In this document: piece by piece, positions 57,810-64,000 of the stretch
Position numbering within the stretch: the stretch's first letter is position 1
Layout: every line of letters starts with the position of its first letter
Source: Haliclystus octoradiatus
Taxonomy: Eukaryota; Cnidaria; Staurozoa; Stauromedusae; Haliclystidae
Direction of reading: 5' to 3'
Assembly (NCBI GenBank): GCA_916610825.1
Contig: OU744450.1
Location: 12,351,307-12,415,306, forward strand
Length of the DNA: 64,000 nucleotides
Notes under the pieces: model-generated
Database searches by the model: none
The model's input: only the letters and a program-made list of their open reading frames with translations
What the model was told of the DNA's origin: nothing
Program-made: the position numbers and the translations under genes

Positions 57810-58736
57810 TTATAGCTTTATTTGGAAGCCGATGGATTCCCTATGTATTGCATTTTTCCTAGTTAGTAAATATGTGTGATTTCTCAGATATCGGCGAACT
57901 GTCCGGTTGTGAGCTATAAAAAGTGGGGCATCAATAATAGGCTTACATGTCCAGATAAAATTGGTCCACATCATCGCGATGTTAATAGATTTAGGAATGT
58001 TTTCAGTAACAGTTTTTTTGTATATAATTATTGAATTAATGAACACGAATAACGTGCAAACGAAAATAGCTACGATTGAGTTATATTTAACAAACTTGAC
58101 CAAACCAAGTTCATTTCTCGCTGTTGATCGTTTTCTATCATCTGTGATGCTATTTCTAGTGAGACGTAAGACAATATGTTTTGCCTTGCTGTAATAAAAG
58201 CAAGCTATAAGCAATCCCAACACATTCATGAGGGATCGAAGTAGTTTGGCAAAAGATTGATCAAAATGCCAAATATTACCAACTGCGATTGAGATTATCC
58301 AAATGAGCAGTATAATTAGATAAATCGTTCTGTTGGTTAAAGTTTTCGTACGATCACTCTGTCTCCGAAGTAAGAAATATCTCAACACAGCCAATGCCAT
58401 AAGTAAAATGAAAGAGAAATATCTAAATACGTATCCTGCTGTTTGTGCTTGTGTATAGACCCATTTAGGAGTGTTCTCTTGGATAAACATGTAAACTAAC
58501 GAAACGACAGGAAAATAAAATATTCCAAGACATGCATCTGAAATACACATTGCAAAGATTAGTTTGCCGACTGCAAGTGATATCTGTTTAGTTTTTATCA
58601 AAGCAATTGCTAATGCGCCATTACATAATACTAAAATAATCGATACTCCAATACCCATAATAGCTGTCGTAATGTAATGCTCTCTTGGAATAATTGAATT
58701 CAAATTTCTGTCAGTAAAATTTTTTGAAATATTCAT
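57810..58736 (-). CDS. Intronless 7TM receptor, paralogue C
   Basis: 308 residues from ATG 58736; the outer tail has sequons NIS and NFT. Shared marks are IKTKQISLAVGKLI and MCISD (TM2), LRYFLLRRQSDRT after TM3, ELGLVKFVKYNSI before TM6, and DAPLFIAHNRTVRRYLR in TM7. It is closer to A in the TM2 entry (VGKLI.AMCISDAC) than to B. Like the others it has no DRY and no NPxxY. No stops or shifts, so probably functional. Ligand unknown. Confidence 0.85.
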   Translation of the reverse strand: MNISKNFTDRNLNSIIPREHYITTAIMGIGVSIILVLCNGALAIALIKTKQISLAVGKLIFAMCISDACLGIFYFPVVSLVYMFIQENTPKWVYTQAQTAGYVFRYFSFILLMALAVLRYFLLRRQSDRTKTLTNRTIYLIILLIWIISIAVGNIWHFDQSFAKLLRSLMNVLGLLIACFYYSKAKHIVLRLTRNSITDDRKRSTARNELGLVKFVKYNSIVAIFVCTLFVFINSIIIYKKTVTENIPKSINIAMMWTNFIWTCKPIIDAPLFIAHNRTVRRYLRNHTYLLTRKNAIHRESIGFQIKL

Positions 58737-59890
58737 AATAACTATAATCTCTTTTGGTGGCTATTAAAATTTGATACTGATGATATGCTCCTGTTTTATT
58801 TAAAATCAGAATGTGTGTGCAATACAGAATTTCATATTCACAGTCTTTTTAAATAATTCATATACGATACAACGTTTCCTCTGTAGAACGTCGTCATTTA
58901 TGTATATAAAATGTTTGTTATACGCATTTATGTGATTTTCTTTATACAGCGTCTACAAATAAATATCTTTCATATAACGTTTGGTGGTTTATATGTGTTC
59001 TTTGTAAAATACTTCTTTTCAGTGTTCAAACTCGACAGCTGACCTGATTTGCCCTTATTTGAGTGAATGCTAAATACTATGTACTCATTGTGATTAATTT
59101 TCGAACTCATTCTGCTTCTCAATCAAACAGTTGTTTTAACGAAATGAATGAAGCCTTATATAGTATTATATTAATTAATTGTTTAATCTAATGTTTGAAG
59201 ATGTATTATATCAATTACTTTCTATAACGCTCTAATTATCTTGGGGAGATGTGGTCACGTACGGTTTTCAAAAATGAAACACAGGTGGATGGTAAATCTA
59301 GACATTGTTACAAAATCTTAATATAATTAATTACAAAAACTGTCTTCTTATTTCAATCCCCTTTGAGGCGTCTGTCGGTCCCTTGAATTATTAACCAAAT
59401 ATAGAGATTGATTATAATGATAATCGTGTATAGATTGGATTCATATAAATTGATACGAGCATGTTGTATTGCATGGAGGAGATAAAGGAATTATTTTGCT
59501 GAATATCTTCATATGATCGTTAATTATATTTCCAACAAAAATAAATAATGAATATATCGCAAACAAGCCGGAAATATAGCATAAATCGATCGATCAAACA
59601 TTTTCCGGCAACATGCTGTTTCCGGATCTCGATATCTCTCCAATTGAGCAATATTATAACTAACAACATGACTCCATCAAATCTAGTTTTAAGGGGTTTT
59701 CTCACCTTTTTCTCGATATTTATTACTCTTAAAAGTAATGATTGATCCGAATCTGATTGTTTTATCATAGTTTACTGAACGTACATTTCCGTACTTCTTG
59801 GACGTGTAATACTACTCCTGTTAGGCGTGAAAGATATTTTATTACATGGCCCGTTAGCTTGTTGTACGTTAAATAACAAGTAAGGTTTAT
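58737..59890. other. Intergenic, no gene seen
   Basis: 1.15 kb upstream of receptor C on its minus strand. Its promoter must lie here but no motif is convincing. Confidence 0.45.
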
Positions 59891-59897
59891 ACAACTA

Positions 59898-61140
59898 ATG
59901 GAACTTAAACATAATGCCGTAAAATTAATCAGCTCCTACTTAACCGATCGCAACAAAATTGTAAAAATTGGTGAGTTAGCATCTGAGATAATGTATCTAA
60001 CTTGTGGAGTCCTTCAAGGGTCGATATTGGGTCCATTGCTGTTTATTATCTTTGTAAATAACTTACCTGAGATTATCAAGCATTGCAAGTCCTGGCAATA
60101 TGCTACTCAGCTACTATACAACTATGACCCTGAAGATCTCAATTCCGGAGAAAAGCCAACCGACTCAGTATCGACAGAATTTAATTCTGAAATAGCATTT
60201 AACAATGGAGTAATAACAACTGTCTAAAGCCGGTTTTCCACTGTATCAAAAATGTCGCACAGAGAAAATTGTCGAGCGAAGAATCTCGATCGAAAAACGT
60301 TTGTGAATTCTACACTAATGAGAATTCTTTGGACTTTTATAGCACCATGTTCCAATTGAAAAAAAAATACGGCTGCCTTCAACGATAAAAAACGTTTGTT
60401 GGCAATTAAAATAATAGTAATGGAAGGCCCTGAGTAAATGTTTTGTTTACAAATTGACTATTACCAGGAATTGGACTATACATATTTTGTTATAAGGAGA
60501 TTACTTATGTTTATTGGGCTGTAACAGTGTGAAAGGAATAGTTTCAAAGATAAATTTTACTTAATGGTCCCGGGTTTGGCAACTTGCTATTAATAATTCT
60601 CAGCTGTTCAGAATCTGTTTGAGTATGTCTGCAGATTATAAAATGTTCTTCCCAATGCTCAGACTCACATTGATCACAATAAAAGACTTTACAAAGTACA
60701 AAGTAAATTTTGAAAATGGCGACATGTTCAATTTTAAGTTTGGGACACAATTCTGGACATTCTAGTCTCATTTCGAATCATCTCAGAATAACTAGCTATT
60801 TGATTGGCTTGCGACATTTTATGCTCTGGCGACATCAGAAAAGTTTTGAATTTTTCGAACTGCATTTTGTTCTATCGGCAATATGTGGCGACATCGCCTG
60901 GTGACATTTAAATGTCATAAGATCACTACTCTGCATGCGCAATCTCAGGAATGACGCTTCGCGCGACATTTTTTGTGCAGTGGAAAACGGGCTTAAGTGC
61001 CGTTTTCTTTGAACGTCAAGAACACTAGTGATATTTTCATTGATCACACGAAGATTTCATCCAAACATGCACCACCAGTTGTCTCGTTGAATGGAAACCT
61101 GATTGACTATAGTAGAGTCATTGGTTCGATTTGACGAGGG
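59898..61140 (+). pseudogene. LINE reverse-transcriptase fossil, split by a Harbinger-like element
   Basis: Encodes LISSYLTDRNKIVKIG, CGVLQGSILGPLLFIIFVNNLPE and a ruined catalytic box (YATQLLY where YADD is expected). Text resumes after 60993 with VVSLNGNLIDYSRVIG, similar to the part after the catalytic box of CR1/L2/Jockey-like RTs. Loss of the catalytic Asp pair and a stop at 60225-60227 show that it is dead. Confidence 0.75.
60228..60993. mobile_element. PIF/Harbinger-like non-autonomous element in LINE fossil
   Basis: Inverted ends AGCCSGTTTTCCACTG, with AAAAATGTCGC slightly further in. The TAA duplication is at 60225-60227 and 60994-60996. 766 bp; the interior is rich in GCGACAT/ATGTCGC words. 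It is not close to the 41577 element in sequence, but shares the TAA target. Confidence 0.8.
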
Positions 61141-62274
61141 CTTTGTTCAAGAGAACTGGTGACAGCATACCCCTATAGTACGGGTTTTAATTCCTTGATT
61201 TCCGTGGCGTCCCTATTAGAAGATATTCAAACATGAAGTGCAGTATTTTAGTCCATATTAGGCAATAGTTATCACATGAAGGATGTCTGATGAATGAAGC
61301 TTTGTATGTGACGTGACAGGGGACCTTTGAGTTGAGGTATAAAAGCGTTAGTTGGAGTGAAAATATTATTTTTGAGGATGAAGCGGGCTAGCAGGAAGAG
61401 AAAATTTGTTGGAAGTATACCTGCAAGACCTAGGTCTGGCAAGAAGTAATATTGTGACGAGGAAAGCATGATGGAATAAGGGTTACCACAAGTGTAATAA
61501 ATATGAATACAAACACGGCAAAAGTGTGTGGTAACTCTTTTCTGAAAGAAAACGAATTTCATAATCAAGTTTGTTTATATTGCGTAAGGTCTCTCGAATC
61601 TTAGATTAATGATTTAGAATTAAGTATATATTCAAGGATTTCACTAAATGAAATCATAATATGAAATATTATTTGCAATGTAATTGTAAATTTTATTCAT
61701 CAAAAAATTTATTCAGTTTTTCTCTTCAGTAAAATCAATGATTTTGTTCAACTTTCATAAGTCAATAAAATATTGTCTTCCAGACACAATATACCATTAT
61801 CAAGCGACCATCTCAAAATACATGATATACTTTCCTGTTATTTTCCTTTAGCATGAAAATTGGGCGCAAAAGAACGTGTTATTTGCCTATAAAATAAGTG
61901 CAAATTTATCGTGTTTTTTCCATCGCGATTTTAGCGCGTAGCTGCAGCCAGATCATCGAGAGGCAACAAACATAATGGCCGCCGAGAACAATTAAATTCG
62001 AAAATACAATGAATTCAACTTTCAGTACCGTATCTGGTCGTTATAATCTGTGCACGGACCAACCTATCAAGTTGCAGAATTACGTTCGAATATGACGTCA
62101 TATTTTAGAAACAGGGTTATCAACGCCAATTGACCTGATGAAGTTGCTTCAAATGGCAACCAAGAATCTGTCTGACATCCAATCAATTATGGATTCTGAT
62201 GCAAACAAAATTTCAGCAGATTAAAGTCAAATTCGTATTCGTAATTCGTAATTTGTAATTCGTAAAGTATAATA
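61141..62274. other. Intergenic, mostly unassigned
   Basis: Contains the miniature element at 61478-61540; otherwise AT-rich with no exon recognised. Confidence 0.45.
61478..61540. mobile_element. Short relative of the 48905 miniature element
   Basis: Starts AAGGGTTACCACA and ends TGTGGTAACTCTT, with AATAAATATGAATACAAACA inside as in 48905-49056. Only one full arm remains. Confidence 0.65.
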
Positions 62275-62400
62275 ATTTTTTTTTTTTTTTTTTTTTTTAA
62301 TTATTTATTTTTTATTTAATTTTTTTTATAGTGTCCCCAATTAGTTTTTAAAGCTAAAGACATTGACACTCAAATAAAGTTATTGAATTGAATTGAATTT
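62275..62400 (+). repeat. Poly-T tract and LINE-type 3' tail
   Basis: A T-run of about 20 begins near 62278. Then CATTGACACTCAAATAAAG and (TTGAA)n at about 62382-62400, the form of the microsatellite tail of many non-LTR elements. No RT text is attached. Confidence 0.5.
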
Positions 62401-62504
62401 AAATTCGAAACACCCTTATCTCACGATACTGAAGAAGTGGAGGAAGCGATGATTAAATTAAACATGCTCAAGTTATGAATTCTACTCAAATAGTATATAG
62501 ATGA

Positions 62505-63032
62505 AAAGAAGACGCTGGTGATGGTGTTGACTGTTTGGTGGTTCCATGTTTCAATCCAAAGACTGATTACAACGCTCTTGGAATGAAAGATTTTCTGATA
62601 TGTTTTGATAAGAGAATATATTTTGCAGTTCTCCAAGTGATGGTGAAGACAAACTCCCGTTTGCTGGAGGAGAAAGTCTTCGAAGGGACAGTCAACTTTA
62701 TCCACAATTCAGAAAAATGGTTTGAATCGGAAGAGTTCGGTCAGTTGATTAATGAATTGCTGGAAAGGTATTACAAAAGCACAGTGTTGAGCCTCAAACT
62801 CCAAATCGGTGTGGAACAGGACATTGGCATCTCCATGATTCTCGCTCCAAAATCAACTCAGTTTCGTCTGTTGAACAGGATGAAGGACAATGTGACAAAC
62901 GGGGATTACATGTTCGTTCGGGATATGGTCAAACTGATGAACTATCTGAACGGTAGATTCCATTTCATACCAGAATGTAAACAGGAGTCTCTGGACAAAA
63001 GATGTGCTGATCCGACCCGAGTCCGAGTCTAA
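62505..63032 (+). CDS. Unrecognised open frame, C-terminus supplied by a transposon
   Basis: Open from 62505 (after a TGA) to TAA 63030. The first ATG is at 62583 (MKDFLICFDKR), but the text before it (GDGVDCLVVPCFNPKTDYNA) also looks protein-like, so this may be an exon or a broken gene rather than a complete ORF. Mixed hydrophobic/charged composition, no transmembrane segment, no motif I can name (e.g. EKWFESEEFGQLINELLERY, GVEQDIGISMILAP). Codons from 62997 on lie in the hAT-like element. Upstream, another frame at about 62405-62472 reads SHDTEEVEEAMIKLNMLK, possibly the preceding part in a shifted frame. After the element, EEPDSDASDSYRY could be the original acidic tail, in a frame off by one. 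Pseudogene is as likely as gene. Confidence 0.4.
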   Translation, partial: KEDAGDGVDCLVVPCFNPKTDYNALGMKDFLICFDKRIYFAVLQVMVKTNSRLLEEKVFEGTVNFIHNSEKWFESEEFGQLINELLERYYKSTVLSLKLQIGVEQDIGISMILAPKSTQFRLLNRMKDNVTNGDYMFVRDMVKLMNYLNGRFHFIPECKQESLDKRCADPTRVRV

Positions 63033-63862
63033 ACCCGATCAGATCGGATCGGATCGGATTTGTAGTGATATTCTTTGTTCGAATTATTTCGGATTTCAAA
63101 ATTTGACTGAGTCTTTTGAAGTAATTGATGTGCTAGCTTCCTTTCAACACAGAAAATAGAGTTTTGAAATATAAATATAGACGTTATAATATGCCATTTT
63201 TTAATCAATTATACCATATGATCAATTGACTCAAATGCTGTGAAATGAATTGAAATTTTACGAAGGGAATGATTAAGATGTATTGATTAATCGTACATGG
63301 TTTCAAGGTGTATTGTATCTTATGTTCTCCTCCACAGTTCACTCTCCGTATTATACAGTGATAGACACCGTAGTAAGTCAAACGTCATATATTCACGCCT
63401 TGGAACTTATTTTTAGAGTTTGATGGTTTTCTCTTTTATCGTAGTAGTAGTGACTTAAAACTTCTGACTTCTAGCCCTGCGTAGAATGTCCATCAGCCCA
63501 ATTGATAAGAAAAGAATTTCAAATCGAAGAAAAATCTGACCGTGTGTCTGAGACTGTAGACAAGCGTCGATAGATATAAATATATAAGTGCAACTGTTTT
63601 AAATTCTGTTGGCTAAATGTCACTACGTCTATACTGAAGTTTACATGTTTTACATCTCTTTGATACCCAATGGAACTCGGATGTTTTCAAATGCATGCAA
63701 ATAATTTTGGATTAGTTCGGACTAATTAGAAATTTTAGTTTCGGATCGAATCAGATGGAATTACATTTATGATTATTGCTTCGGATCGGGTTGGATTCTG
63801 ATCATTATCACATTCGTACCCGTAATCAATTTTCTGAAAATCCGATCCGACTCACACCTTTA
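62997..63862. mobile_element. hAT-like element with GATCCGA-rich ends
   Basis: Ends AAAAGATGTGCTGATCCGA and, inverted, TAAAGGTGTGAGTCGGATC. Flanks CTCTGGAC (62989-62996) and CCCTGGAC (63863-63870) give an 8-bp duplication with one mismatch. 866 bp, no transposase. Tandem GATCG words near the left end (about 63036-63060). Confidence 0.65.
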
Positions 63863-64000
63863 CCCTGGACACGTAGAGAAGAACCGGATAGCGATGCATC
63901 AGATAGTTATAGATATTAGTATAGTTATCTTAAATATTGGTTATAGTTAATAACCAATTTTATTTTTTTGTATCGCGTAATTTCTGTATGTATTTGTAAA

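Overview
This is an AT-rich stretch of nuclear DNA from an animal with spliceosomal introns. Two conserved metabolic genes with short exons and GT-AG introns fill the first half. The second half holds three related intronless 7TM receptor genes in a sea of transposon remains. The species cannot be named from the sequence. The gene content and the recurrent palindrome TAGGCCTA would fit an invertebrate deuterostome, but that is a guess.

1-32 kb: two head-to-head genes share a 360-bp intergenic segment. On the minus strand is acetoacetyl-CoA synthetase (AACS; 11 exons traced, phase-consistent, the last cut by the left edge). On the plus strand is beta-ureidopropionase (UPB1; all 14 exons traced, 384 codons plus stop, catalytic Glu119/Lys196/Cys233 present). 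Their introns are loaded with mobile DNA. AACS intron 3 holds a very young LTR retrotransposon with almost no gag and an in-frame -1 frameshift heptamer, sitting inside an older LINE reverse-transcriptase copy. AACS intron 8 holds a hAT-like element 14 nt from a splice donor. UPB1 intron 1 holds a three-level nest (hAT in tRNA-SINE in a dimeric inverted-repeat element) and a 77-bp perfect hairpin. A family of small elements built from the palindrome GTTCATGAAC is scattered through both genes.

32.2-35.8 kb: a pyrimidine-rich tandem array begins about 270 bp after the UPB1 stop codon. Its period is exactly 149 bp (20 anchors, no indels), and it decays into diverged copies on its right side.

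37-59 kb: three paralogous single-exon receptors (37.3, 44.6 and 57.8 kb) look like a lineage-specific rhodopsin-like family. Between them lie a Harbinger-like element, a dissected LINE on the minus strand (48.1-52.6 kb) with several insertions, and a Ty3/gypsy integrase fossil (52.9-54.8 kb) split by a TA-flanked element.

59-64 kb: another LINE reverse-transcriptase fossil is split by a Harbinger-like element. After it comes an unrecognised 160-codon open frame interrupted by a hAT-like element.

No CRISPR, rRNA or intact tRNA gene was seen. Exon and element boundaries were derived by hand from splice signals, codon phase, terminal inverted repeats and target-site duplications.
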